DNA of 64,000 nucleotides from Chthonomonas sp. UBA2387. GTDB lineage: Bacteria; Armatimonadota; Fimbriimonadia; Fimbriimonadales; Fimbriimonadaceae. This document shows, in pieces, positions 19,078 through 26,908 of the stretch; positions within the stretch are counted from its first letter, which is position 1; each line of letters starts with the position of its first letter. Both the position numbers and the translations under genes were made by a program. The stretch covers positions 2,957 to 66,956 of the forward strand of contig DDSP01000067.1 in assembly GCA_002343445.1 (NCBI GenBank), given 5' to 3'. A model generated the notes under the pieces. It did not search any database. It saw only the letters and a program-made list of their open reading frames with translations, and was not told where the DNA came from.

Positions 19078-20673
19078 TCAGAGCGCCAAGGCTCCGGCTC
19101 GGCTCGGGTGATCCTCGGATTCCGGGGCCGAACCGCAGGCTTCTGAGAGTTCCTTGACAACGCGATCCCTGAACTCGCGGGGCTGAGCATCGAGTATAGC
19201 GACGTCCACGTGTTCTGCTCCACGCTGGACACCCAGTTCCCTTAGTTTGCGCGTCCTGAGCAGAACGTTGCCTTCAACGGTGGCGACCAGTTCGTTGTAG
19301 GCCCCGATTCCGCCCTCCAACCTGGAGCCAAGCGTCTTGACCCTGGTCAGGAGCGTTCCCAACGACTCGTAGAGTGCTCGTCCCGCGTCGACGATGATCT
19401 GGGTGTCTCGATTCTGCTTCTCAAGCCCCAGAATGTAGGCTACGCTCTTCAGGATGGGCAGAAGGGAGACCGGGCTGACCGTGAAGACGCGCTGCTCGTA
19501 CATCATGGCGACGAGTTGACGGTCGGACTCGATGGCGGCCATGTACATTCCCTCGTCAGGCAGGAACATGATGACGGCATCGACTCCCTCCCATTGCTTC
19601 GAGTAGTCCTTGGCGCTGAGCGCCTTGAGGGTGGTACGGAACGCTCTTTGGAACGCAGCCAGCCGCTCGGGCCGTTCTTCCTCGGATGCGTTGGCATACT
19701 CCACATACGGCACCAAGAGGTTCTTGCTGTCGATGACGAGCTTCTTGCCTTGCGCCATGTTGACGAGGGCATCGACGATCCGAGTCTGATCGCCGTCCTT
19801 GGTCTGGACCTGGAGTTCGAAGTTCTCGCCCCGAACCAAGCCGGCCGCCTCAAGGAGGAGTTCCAGTTTAACTTCGGCGAACGAGCCACGGATGACCGGC
19901 TTGCTGAGAGCGTTGGCCAGTTTCTCGTTGGCGCCGGCAAACTCCCTGATCTTGTCCATCAGGACCGCTTCGGCTTCGCCTCGCTTTTCGTTCGAGTCCC
20001 TTACGAACCTGTTGAGCTCGCCAAGAGTGAGCCCGACCGGCTGAAGCATCTTGTCGATTTGTTCCTTGTGGAGCTTCACGTTCTGGGTGGTCGCCTCCGA
20101 GTTCTGCTGGATGGCCTGCTTGGCGGCTTTCTCAAACTGGGCAGAGACGTCCTGAAGTGTCTGATGAGAGAGGGCTTTGAACTGCGCCCCGAGATCCTCT
20201 CGGGCTTTTTCAATGAACTCGGTCAGGCGCTGGACTTGCAGATCCTTGGCCTCAAGTTCCTTGTCCTTTGCACGAACGACAGCCTCACACGCCTCCTTTT
20301 CTCGGGTCACCAGCGTTGCTGCGGTCGCTCTTTCTCGCTCGATCCTCTCGTCGCAGGCGGCCGTTTCGGCTTGGGCGCGTTGGAATGCGTTTTCGCGTTC
20401 GGTGCGAGCCGCTGAGAGTTCGTCCGTCAGACGGTTGATCTCCTTTTGGGCCGAGCTCACCTGTCCCTCCAGCGAGGCCCGGTCGACCTTGAGTTGCTCT
20501 AGCTGACCGACGCTCTTTGCCGCATCCTGCAACCTGTTGTTGAGATTGTCTAGTTCGCGCCGATGCGACTCCTCGGCGGCGCGACGGCTCCTGAACAGGG
20601 ACACGGTTGCTGCGACCAAGACCAACGACCACACGGCCACAACGGCGATTAGGGCGATTTCTGCGGTGTTCAT
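19078..20673 (-). CDS. rmuC: RmuC-family protein
   Basis: 531 residues from the ATG at 20673, chosen because GGAGGA lies 6 bases upstream; the frame extends to 20790 without support. An N-terminal membrane anchor (ALIAVVAVWSLVLVAATVSLF) is followed by about 150 residues of coiled coil, then the RmuC domain ('GSFAEVKLELLLEAAGL', 'VIDSKNLLVPYVEY', 'AVIMFLPDEGMYMAA', 'SPVSLLPILKSVAYI'). RmuC has a restriction-nuclease-like fold and has been linked to limiting DNA inversions and recombination. It sits 111 bases before the helicase in the same orientation, so it may be the first gene of the defence operon or an independent neighbour. Confidence 0.88.
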   Translation of the reverse strand: MNTAEIALIAVVAVWSLVLVAATVSLFRSRRAAEESHRRELDNLNNRLQDAAKSVGQLEQLKVDRASLEGQVSSAQKEINRLTDELSAARTERENAFQRAQAETAACDERIERERATAATLVTREKEACEAVVRAKDKELEAKDLQVQRLTEFIEKAREDLGAQFKALSHQTLQDVSAQFEKAAKQAIQQNSEATTQNVKLHKEQIDKMLQPVGLTLGELNRFVRDSNEKRGEAEAVLMDKIREFAGANEKLANALSKPVIRGSFAEVKLELLLEAAGLVRGENFELQVQTKDGDQTRIVDALVNMAQGKKLVIDSKNLLVPYVEYANASEEERPERLAAFQRAFRTTLKALSAKDYSKQWEGVDAVIMFLPDEGMYMAAIESDRQLVAMMYEQRVFTVSPVSLLPILKSVAYILGLEKQNRDTQIIVDAGRALYESLGTLLTRVKTLGSRLEGGIGAYNELVATVEGNVLLRTRKLRELGVQRGAEHVDVAILDAQPREFRDRVVKELSEACGSAPESEDHPSRAGALAL

Positions 20674-20861
20674 TCGGTTCCTCCAAGTTTCGAGCGCCTT
20701 GGCGCTGCCGTTTTGGGGGTGGCACTGCAGAGTCCGCAGGTTCAAGGCTCGTGTCGCCAAGCACCGTCCAGAAAGCCCTCCATAATGCACGGTATCGATT
20801 GCACGATTGCAAGCCTTCAGCAGACTTTTTTCGAAAACCTGTTTGAGTCGGGATCGCCTCG
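20674..20861. other. Intergenic, no gene seen
   Basis: Between rmuC and the integrase remnant I see no convincing frame, tRNA or repeat. With 21003-21227 it makes up the non-coding part of a gene-poor stretch of about 550 bases. Confidence 0.4.
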
Positions 20862-21002
20862 AAGCTTGCCACCGACACCCTCGTCAAGGGCCAACTGGGT
20901 CACTCCTCGATCGCGCTGACTTCGGGTACCTACTCGCACATGGTCTCCGCTGCCCAGTGCGAGGGCGTCGAGTGGTTGGGACGACTCATAGGGGAGCGGT
21001 GA
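20862..21002 (+). pseudogene. Tyrosine recombinase (integrase) C-terminal remnant
   Basis: This frame has no start codon of its own. It reads a typical integrase end: 'VKGQLGHSSIALTSGTYSH' followed by 'MVSAAQCEGVEWLGRLIGER' and a stop. LGHSS is the box containing the catalytic His/Trp region, and the Tyr in GTYSH is at the place of the nucleophile. Only about 46 residues survive; the N-terminal part and the Arg box are gone. It is a fossil of an earlier integrase at the left edge of the decay zone. Confidence 0.7.
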
Positions 21003-21122
21003 CGACGCCAGCGAGGGGGCAGGACTCGGCGCCCGCCTCGGCCCAACAAAGGGCCGGACCGGACACGAACGGCGTCGTCAGACCCGCCGCCTCCTGTTTT
21101 CAGCAAAAAGTCCTGGCTAGGG

Positions 21123-21129
21123 TGTCCGA
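21123..21129 (+). promoter_or_regulatory. TGTCCGA box upstream of the 148-residue secreted protein
   Basis: The same heptamer occurs upstream of three other small genes in this island (25461, 30709, 31706). Here it lies 105 bases before the start codon; a TATGTT stretch follows 19 bases after it. This is the weakest of the four copies because the bases after the heptamer differ. Confidence 0.3.
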
Positions 21130-21227
21130 CGCCGTGACGACGATCGGTTATGTTCTTGAGTCGGGAAGCGAGCCGCATCAGGACAACGGTCCGGGCGGGC
21201 AAGTCCCGGCCAATGAGGAACAGACAC

Positions 21228-21674
21228 ATGAGTATGATCAACTTCCCCGCGTTCGTCACGAAGGCCGTGCGTTCGCTTTTTAGGGTCGCTCGCAGGGCGA
21301 CGGTCCACAGTGCGGTGGGTGCCGCGGTTATCATGGGCGCTACGCTTGCTCCAGCTGAGTCGCAGGCTCAGGCGGGATGGTACGAGGTGGGCGGTGGCTG
21401 GGCTGTCCTCGTCCAGCCTGCGAACGATGCCCGGCACTACGGTTGGCTTTTGACCCAGGCTGCGCCCGCCGAGACTCGCATCCGCAATCTTGCGACGTGG
21501 CTCTCGAGAATTGCCCCCCATCCTTTGATCAAGGCGACCGCCATCGTCGCCAAGGGGAGCGCGTACATCTGGTATCCCCTTCGCTACCGGATCGATTGGT
21601 GCGCCAACCGTGCACCCTACGTCTATATCTACCACTATCGGTCGATCCCGGTCTGGGCGTACACGACCTGGTAG
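21228..21674 (+). CDS. Small secreted hypothetical protein
   Basis: 148 residues from the ATG at 21228, which has GAGGA 8 bases upstream; the frame is open back to 21150. A positively charged start and hydrophobic core ending 'APAESQAQAG' make a signal peptide. The mature part has an amphipathic helix ('ETRIRNLATWLSRIA'), a hydrophobic stretch, and an aromatic beta-like end with a single Cys ('YRIDWCANRAPYVYIYHYRSIPVWAYTTW'). The layout resembles the protein at 25558, with a helix, then 'D...', then a short hydrophobic strand and 'P-W', so the two may be distant paralogues. I recognise no family. A strong terminator follows, so it is probably monocistronic. Confidence 0.6.
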   Translation: MSMINFPAFVTKAVRSLFRVARRATVHSAVGAAVIMGATLAPAESQAQAGWYEVGGGWAVLVQPANDARHYGWLLTQAAPAETRIRNLATWLSRIAPHPLIKATAIVAKGSAYIWYPLRYRIDWCANRAPYVYIYHYRSIPVWAYTTW

Positions 21675-21693
21675 CATCCGCCCTCATTTCGTG

Positions 21694-21731
21694 GTGAAGC
21701 CGCCCCGTTGTTTGAAGCGGGGCGGCTTCAC
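21694..21731 (+). terminator. Rho-independent-type terminator
   Basis: A perfect 14-base stem (GTGAAGCCGCCCCG with its complement) encloses a 10-base loop 19 bases after the stop of the secreted protein. A T-rich stretch follows. Confidence 0.8.
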
Positions 21732-21969
21732 TGTTTTGCGTTCTGTCCGATCCAGGCGGAGTCCCTAGCCTCGGCTCCTCCTAGACTGTGTGATGGAAAG
21801 TCAAGTCCTCGGTGGCGGTTCGGGCTCCGAAGCAGAACCGCGCCGCGTGACCGCGACGCACCGAATCATCAGCCTGCGCATGGCCGCCACGATGGAATGC
21901 TGGTGGGCTACAAACAGTCTGCCTGGGAGGCAACCGACGAGCGGCTCGCGACGGAAGGACGGAGAGGAA

Positions 21970-23088
21970 TCATGGCTCCCGCTCCAGGCTTGAACGCCCC
22001 AAAGTAGCTCCGAGCGCCTCAATCAACTCCGACCAACGACCTCCCGACCATTCCGCGAGTCTCAGGTCTTCTTCGACAGCCTGAAGAGAAGCCCCGAAGA
22101 TCGAGAACCGGTGGGCGTACACGGTCCGTTGGGCTTCCATCGAATGCTCCTCACCTCGTAGAACCCAGCAGGTCTCCTCGAGTTGCCAGCACGCCTGACT
22201 CAGGCAAGCCCGCCGCGCGAGCGCCTCATACTCATCGCGTCGCACCTTGTAGGCGGGGCGATCCTGGCTCACGAACGCCGAATCCAACTTCTTTCGGGCC
22301 CACCCGAAGACCCACCAGCCCCGACTTGGGACCAGCGGAGCCCACTGGGCGACCAGATGCTCCGCCTCGCCCATGAGACGATTCCTGAGTTTGGCGACCT
22401 CAAGCGTGATGGCCTCGACTTCCGACCAGACGACGGGCTGCCGCTTGAGCAGGATTACGAGCCTGTCGTAGTAGCTTCGCAGGTCCTCATACTGCCCGAT
22501 GGAGTGGAGGGCCAAGGCGAGATTGACCTTGTCCAGCAGTTTAGCGGTGGACTTCGCCAAGTCTGCCGAGCTGATCAGGTGAGCCAGAGACACAATGACG
22601 CCCGTCCCACCCGCCAACTTGTTGAAGAATGTCGCTGTCGGATCAACGTTGCCAATCTCATGAAACCTGCCGTGAACATCGCGCGTGACCGCTTTGAAGG
22701 TACCGTCTGACTTCTGAAGCAACGCGTAGCCTGAATCGTTGAAAGTAACCAAGAGGCCCGTGTGGCCGACCTCGTGTACTTGGATCGCGATGTTGCCACA
22801 ATCGGCTCCGTTCCGCATCGCTGCCTCTGAGACCATCCGGTTCAGATTGTCCTCCAGGCTCCTGGCCCTTAACAGAGGATCCGCGAAGTCATCGAATGAT
22901 TGTGCGCCGGTCATCACCTGGAGTAGGTCGGAGCGAGCGAGCGGTGCGGCTTCAGGGGCTTCGAGTACGGTCCGGACGATGGCCGCCCGAGGAGCCCTTC
23001 TGAGCTTGGATCTGAGCCAGAGTCGCCACGCACCGAAAGCGATCGCAATCGCGAATGCCAGACCAGCCGCCAGAAACCACCCCATCAT
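21970..23088 (-). CDS. Membrane-anchored hypothetical protein
   Basis: 372 residues. One N-terminal membrane segment (WFLAAGLAFAIAIAFGAWRLWL) is followed by a basic patch and a mostly helical cytoplasmic body. Residues 90-180 contain 'GNIAIQVHEVGHTGLLVTFNDSG' and 'GGTGVIVSLAHLISSADLAKSTAKLLDKVNLAL'. The C-terminal half has two long helical stretches and 'WWVFGWARKKLDSAF'. I recognise no family. It starts 3 bases after the stop of the truncated DUF499 gene and runs in the same direction, so it was probably part of that second cassette. Confidence 0.6.
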   Translation of the reverse strand: MMGWFLAAGLAFAIAIAFGAWRLWLRSKLRRAPRAAIVRTVLEAPEAAPLARSDLLQVMTGAQSFDDFADPLLRARSLEDNLNRMVSEAAMRNGADCGNIAIQVHEVGHTGLLVTFNDSGYALLQKSDGTFKAVTRDVHGRFHEIGNVDPTATFFNKLAGGTGVIVSLAHLISSADLAKSTAKLLDKVNLALALHSIGQYEDLRSYYDRLVILLKRQPVVWSEVEAITLEVAKLRNRLMGEAEHLVAQWAPLVPSRGWWVFGWARKKLDSAFVSQDRPAYKVRRDEYEALARRACLSQACWQLEETCWVLRGEEHSMEAQRTVYAHRFSIFGASLQAVEEDLRLAEWSGGRWSELIEALGATLGRSSLEREP

Positions 23089-23091
23089 CCC

Positions 23092-23595
23092 TTACACGCT
23101 GTCGCTCTCGGCCATCCCCTTCAGCAGCGCGGCGGCGGCGTCCTTGGTCCGGTGGCCATCGCCGTCGTCGGCGTGTAGGCGAGGTAGTCGAGCAGTCCGA
23201 CGAATGGTCTGACGATGGTCCAAGTAACCGGGAACGTCCTGCCTCTGCCAGCCCAGGCTCCCGACCTCTTGAAAGTAGCCGATGACCCGGTCCCAGAGGT
23301 CGGGGTTCTGGCAGAGGAACCCGAAGGCCATGGGGTTGTGCGTCTTGCCGCCGCCCATGCTCCGGCTGAGCAGGAAGACGGCCTGAGCCCCGGCGTTGCC
23401 CTCCAGGTTGCCCTCCAGCCGGTTGAACGCCTCGGTGAGAAACGTGCGCATCCCATGCGTCGTGTAGTTCTCGGCGAAGAACTCCGCCGCCCCGATGTTG
23501 CCCTTGACGAGGTCAAGGATGTCGTGGACGGGGTCGCGCTTGTTCGAGTCGAACACGCTCGCGCGTGGACGAAACACCTGCTTCAGACTCCGCAT
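23092..23595 (-). pseudogene. DUF499-family ATPase, N-terminal fragment
   Basis: About 167 residues from the ATG at 23595. The start 'LKQVFRPRASVFDSNKRD..HDILDLVKG' and the P-loop 'FLLSRSMGGGKTH' are those of the second, defence-island clade of DUF499 ATPases, which are normally around 1000 residues. Similarity is lost after 'NPDLWDRVIGYF', and the frame ends at 23092 in unrelated sequence, so most of the gene is missing. Its 5' flank is cut by the IS element starting at 23632. This is a remnant of a second DUF499 locus, distinct from the complete gene at 8639-11938. Confidence 0.7.
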
Positions 23596-23631
23596 CCGCT
23601 CATTCTTGCCGCACGGTGGGTCCGGACGGAC

Positions 23632-23660
23632 TGGAGTGCGTCGAAAACGCTGGGCACTCA
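23632..23660 (+). repeat. IS left terminal inverted repeat
   Basis: 29 bases that match the complement of 24792-24820 at most positions. The shared core CGAAAAC and the inner CACTCA are identical. Confidence 0.75.
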
Positions 23661-23685
23661 TTCACAACCCGGCGAGGATGTTTGA

Positions 23686-23997
23686 ATGAAAGCACGCAGA
23701 ACGTTCCATCGCGAGTTCAAGCTGTCGTTGCGCCGCGACGTGGAGGAGGGCCGGATCAGCAAGGCCCGCGCCTGTCGCGAGCACGATCTGTCGCCTTCGG
23801 TTCTCGACCGATGGGTGGACAGGCACCGCCGTTTGGGCGACGAGGCGTTTTCAGGAGGAAGCGGATTCCAAGAACCTTCCCCCGAAGCCAGGACCCGCGA
23901 CCTCGAGGCGCTGGTCGGCAGACAGGCCCTGGAGATCGAGTTCCTCAAGGCGGCCATCAAAGAGGGGGATCTTCTCCGGGAGAAAAAGCCGCGGTGA
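23686..23997 (+). CDS. IS3-family transposase OrfA
   Basis: 103 residues, intact. The N-terminal half is the usual HTH ('FHREFKLSLRRDVEEGRISKARACREHDLSPSVLDRWVDRH'), and the C-terminal half is a leucine-zipper-like helix ('LEALVGRQALEIEFLKAAIKE'). OrfA binds the IS ends and is normally fused to OrfB by frameshifting. Here the orfB GTG overlaps the orfA stop as GTGA. Confidence 0.85.
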   Translation: MKARRTFHREFKLSLRRDVEEGRISKARACREHDLSPSVLDRWVDRHRRLGDEAFSGGSGFQEPSPEARTRDLEALVGRQALEIEFLKAAIKEGDLLREKKPR

Positions 23998-24794
23998 TCT
24001 GGGAGTTGCGGTCGTCGTTCCCGGCTCTTTCGATCTGCCGGATGTGCGCGCTCTTGAAGATCGGTCGGGCTCTGGTCTACCGGGTTCCGGCCTCGCCCAG
24101 AGCGACGCGCCCCGCGCTTCTGAGCGCGAGCGGGTGCACCGGGCTTTGGCCGCGGAAGGCCCTTCGGCCAGCGTCTACGAGGTGCGCGCGGCCATGCGCG
24201 AGCACGGGCTGCTGGCCCGGCCCCGGCGCAACAAGGGCCTCACGCGTCGGAACCCGGCGGACCGCGGGTTCGCCAACCTGATCCGGGGACTGGCGCCCGA
24301 GGCGCCGGACCGCGTGTGGGCGGCCGACCTGACCGCGATCCGCACGGCCAGCGGCGCGGTGTACATGGCCTCGATCGTGGACTTGTACTCGCGGAGGGTG
24401 CTGGCGCACCACCTGTCGCGCAATCCGGACGCCCGGCTCGCGCTGACCTGTCTGGAAAAGGCGGTGGCGTCCCGGCGTCCCGCTCCCGGCTGGGTGCACC
24501 ATTCCGAAAGGCGGCACCTACACGGCCCACGAGTACGTTTCGAGGGTCGTCGAAGCCGGAGGCTCGGTGAGCATGTCCCGGACGGCGACGCCCACGGACA
24601 ACGCGGTCATGGAGAGCTTCTATCGGACTCTGAAAGTCGAAGAAGTCCGTCCGAACCGCTACTCGTCGTTCTCGGAGGCGGAGTCCTCGCCGAGCGCGTT
24701 CGTCCGGCTCTACAACGAGCGGCGCATGCACTCCAGCCTGAACTACCTCTCACCCGACCAGTTCGAGGCCTGTGCCGGTGACCAGGGCCGATGA
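23994..24794 (+). pseudogene. IS3-family transposase OrfB, two frameshifts
   Basis: The reading frame begins 'IWELRSSFPALSICRMCALLKIGRALVYR', shifts near 24100 into '...ERERVHRALAAEGPSASVYEVRAAM...RVWAADLTAIRTASGAVYMASIVDLYSRRVLA', and shifts back near 24510 into 'GGTYTAHEYVSRVV...NAVMESFYRTLKVEEV...YNERRMHSSLNYLSPDQFE'. The first Asp (WAADLT) and the Glu (NAVMESF) of the DDE triad survive. The second Asp falls at the second frameshift and reads Glu. Transposition from this copy is therefore unlikely. Confidence 0.85.
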
Positions 24795-24820
24795 GTGTCT
24801 ACGGTTTTCGGCGCATTTCA
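24792..24820 (-). repeat. IS right terminal inverted repeat
   Basis: Inverted partner of 23632-23660. Its first three bases are also the stop codon of orfB. Confidence 0.75.
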
Positions 24821-25498
24821 CCTCGCACTTCACTTCGCGCAGAGGTCCGAAAGCCTAGCCCAAAGACTCGATCAGTCGGTAGAAGCCTCCAATACGGCAT
24901 GGCGCAGGGCCAGCGATGAACTCACAAATCCGTGGCCAAGGCAGTGCAGGCTCTTCAGTCGACTACTGATGCGTCCCTTCGCGACGCCAAAGTGAACCTG
25001 GAGGACCTCATCTCGCAAGCAGAACTGAGGTACGCCACCTTGGCCGACAAACTCGCCGTTGCCCTGAGCAAGATCGAAGAGTCCGCAAGTCGATTGAACC
25101 GAGTACTCGAGGATCTGGCACGCGACAAGAGCCAACTGCACCGGGACTTTGAGGCGTGGGTCCAGGATGCACTCGCAAGAGAAGCGCCTCAAGAGGAAAA
25201 GGTTTCTGAGCTCAAAGACCGCTTGACGTCTGCCGAGGAACGGGTCGAAGGACTCGAGCGTCAGGTCAAGCAACTCAAGTCCCAGCAGTGGCAATCCGTC
25301 CAGAAACTCAGTTCCGTCGAAGAGGACTCACGACAATCGAAAGCACGAGGCGCTTCGGCATCCGGCCCTTCCGTAAGGGAAATGCCGGTCCCACACCGTG
25401 AACTCTGGGCGGCGCCTCCCGACCCGGCTCAGCAGTTTCTGGGACTTTTTTCAGGACCCGTGTCCGAAACGGGTCCGACCCTTCGGTGTCTATGGTGA
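24821..25498 (+). pseudogene. Coiled-coil protein fragment, 5' end lost at the IS
   Basis: Directly after the IS a frame reads 'LALHFAQRSESLAQRLDQSVEASNTAWRRASDELT', and a one-base shift near 24930 leads into 'VAKAVQALQSTTDASLRDAKVNLEDLISQ...' down to 25498. Together they form one long heptad-repeat coiled coil, with helices up to 'VSELKDRLTSAEERVEGLERQVKQL', followed by a disordered Ser/Pro tail. No domain is recognisable. The final 20 residues run through the hairpin and promoter of the next gene, so the original C-terminus may also be altered. Confidence 0.5.
25454..25476 (+). promoter_or_regulatory. Hairpin operator/promoter copy 1 (loop GTCCGAA)
   Basis: Arms GGACCCGT and ACGGGTCC enclose the loop GTCCGAA. 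The same loop with 6-base arms occurs at 30704-30722. In both copies CGAAAC is followed 17 bases later by GTCTA and then GGTGA, which fits the shape of an ECF sigma promoter (-35 with AAC, -10 with GTC). A run of T's lies just upstream in both. The secreted-protein gene at 25558 follows. Confidence 0.55.
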
Positions 25499-25557
25499 GC
25501 GAGAACGGAGACCACCCTTTCGAAGTCTCCGCTCCGCAACGCAAACGGAACAAATCC

Positions 25558-26205
25558 ATGAAGATCGGCACCATCCCTTCTTTTGTCGTCGTGCTCGGCA
25601 TCGCCTGTTGCCAAGCCCAAGCCCAGATCAACGATCTCTCGGATCGCCAAACGGCCCAGTTCCAGCAGATGCTGCTGGCGGACGCCGCTCGCGCCGAGCA
25701 GACGAAGCGCGCCATCGCCGAGGTCGAGCCCTACCTCTGTCGCACCAAGGACGGCTACCTCGCCCTGTCGCTGGACGCTCCGGTGGACTTCATGTCCAAG
25801 GATGCCCAAGCCCTCGCCGAAGCCTCCCTCGCGCAGGTCAACGCGATGGTGGAGTCTGGCGAGTACACCCTCACCAAGCACCTGACCCTGGAGCCGATCA
25901 ACGGCGGCGGCTACCAGACGTTTGCGAACGGCAACTGGCTCAGGACCGTCTCTTGGTGGGGCTACGAGGCCGGAATCGACACGTGGCGAGTCCAGACCCT
26001 GAAGCAGTGGATGCGCGACATTACCCGAATCACGCGGTACCTCCGCAACTTCGGCTACGGCGCCGTTGTCCACTACCTCGCCCAGTTCGTGAAGGTCTAC
26101 GCTACGTACATGGACTGGGTCGACGGCAACGGCGGTCGCCGCGGAGTGGTGCTCACCGCCACGTGGGCCAACGCGTTCCTCCCGTGGTGCACCGCCCAGC
26201 GCTAA
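25558..26205 (+). CDS. Secreted hypothetical protein next to the sigma-CHAT operon
   Basis: 215 residues from the ATG at 25558, which follows a short hydrophobic signal (IPSFVVVLGIACCQAQAQ) with a likely cleavage after AQA. The mature protein has an acidic/Ala-rich N-terminal helix, a beta-like middle ('LTLEPINGGGYQTFANGNWLRTVSWWGYEAG'), an amphipathic helix ('LKQWMRDITRITRYLRNFGYGAVVHYLAQFV'), and an end 'DGNGGRRGVVLTATWANAFLPW'. No family is recognised. Its promoter carries the hairpin box shared with the gene at 30785, and a terminator separates it from the sigma-factor operon. I infer a secreted effector or stress protein under control of the neighbouring sigma factor. Confidence 0.65.
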   Translation: MKIGTIPSFVVVLGIACCQAQAQINDLSDRQTAQFQQMLLADAARAEQTKRAIAEVEPYLCRTKDGYLALSLDAPVDFMSKDAQALAEASLAQVNAMVESGEYTLTKHLTLEPINGGGYQTFANGNWLRTVSWWGYEAGIDTWRVQTLKQWMRDITRITRYLRNFGYGAVVHYLAQFVKVYATYMDWVDGNGGRRGVVLTATWANAFLPWCTAQR

Positions 26206-26229
26206 GCACAGCCTCCGCGCCGCACAGCG

Positions 26230-26262
26230 GGGCGCGACCCGAAGGAGAGCCGGGTCGCGCCC
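26230..26262 (+). terminator. Terminator hairpin
   Basis: GGGCGCGACCC (26230-26240) and GGGTCGCGCCC (26252-26262) form a perfect 11-base stem with an 11-base loop, 25 bases after the stop of the secreted protein and before the sigma-factor gene. Confidence 0.75.
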
Positions 26263-26308
26263 TCGGCTGCCAGCCCGCCAAAAATCTGCAAGAGTGTGAA
26301 GGACTTCC

Positions 26309-26908
26309 GTGCCTCGATGGCGAAAGAACCTGATCAGAGCCTTGAAACGACCCGACACTGCCATTGACTGCGTCCTCGCGAATCCGAAGGAGTCCTCAAA
26401 GGAGGATCGCGATCAGTGCTTCTGGTACGTCGTCTCCAAGATCACGGGCACGATCAGGAGGGCAAGAGACTGGGAGGACCTGATGACCCCTTTCTACCTT
26501 CGCTTCCAGAGGTGCTTGTCAAGACGCGTTGAACCGATCAACGACGAACAGCACCTCATCAGGCTTTCTCGGCAAATGTTCGAGAATTGCCGAATCGATG
26601 CCGAAAGGCTGAGGGCGGCAAGGGAGTCGAGGCTACAGTCGCTCAACGATACGGTCGAAGCGGTTCCAAACGCAAGGTCGACTCCGACCGAAAGAATCGT
26701 TAGGGTCGTACCACTCATGGATTGCATCAACCAACTTCCCGAGCCACAACAGACCATCGTTCGGCTCGTCGATCTGGAGGGGCGATCCCAGAGGGAGGTG
26801 GCGATCGAGCTCGATTTGGGCGAGAGACACGTCAGTCGCCTTCGAAAAAGTGCTCATGAACAGCTGAACGAGTGCATGAGGGGCCGAAAGAGGTCCAAGA
26901 AACAATGA
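26309..26908 (+). CDS. ECF-like sigma factor
   Basis: 199 residues from a GTG at 26309 with AAGGA 5 bases upstream. Residues 136-188 are a clear sigma region 4: 'LPEPQQTIVRLVDLEGRSQREVAIELDLGERHVSRLRKSAHEQL', including the helix-turn-helix. Residues 30-105 are helical with a divergent region-2-like stretch ('DWEDLMTPFYLRFQRCL'). It is weak, so promoter opening by this factor must be tested. The gene is first in a tightly coupled operon: its stop overlaps the next start as ATGA. Candidate targets are the genes at 25558, 30785 and 31744, which share upstream boxes. Confidence 0.75.
   Translation: MPRWRKNLIRALKRPDTAIDCVLANPKESSKEDRDQCFWYVVSKITGTIRRARDWEDLMTPFYLRFQRCLSRRVEPINDEQHLIRLSRQMFENCRIDAERLRAARESRLQSLNDTVEAVPNARSTPTERIVRVVPLMDCINQLPEPQQTIVRLVDLEGRSQREVAIELDLGERHVSRLRKSAHEQLNECMRGRKRSKKQ

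Larger units (their letters stand above)
23632..24820 (+). mobile_element. IS3-family insertion sequence, degraded
   Basis: 1189 bases bounded by 29-base imperfect inverted repeats (23632-23660 and 24792-24820) beginning TGGAGTGCG/TGAAATGCG and ending CACTCA at their inner sides, as in many IS3-family elements. It contains orfA and a frameshifted orfB. I see no target duplication: the three flanking bases differ on each side. The element sits between a truncated DUF499 gene and a truncated coiled-coil gene, so its arrival or later deletion probably broke both. Confidence 0.8.

Noticed and set aside
23629..24823. Target-site duplication flanking the IS element
   Set aside because: The three or four bases on each side differ, so none could be claimed.
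25454..25476. Reading the 25454 hairpin as a terminator of the minus strand
   Set aside because: On that strand it is followed by A's rather than T's, and no minus-strand gene ends there.
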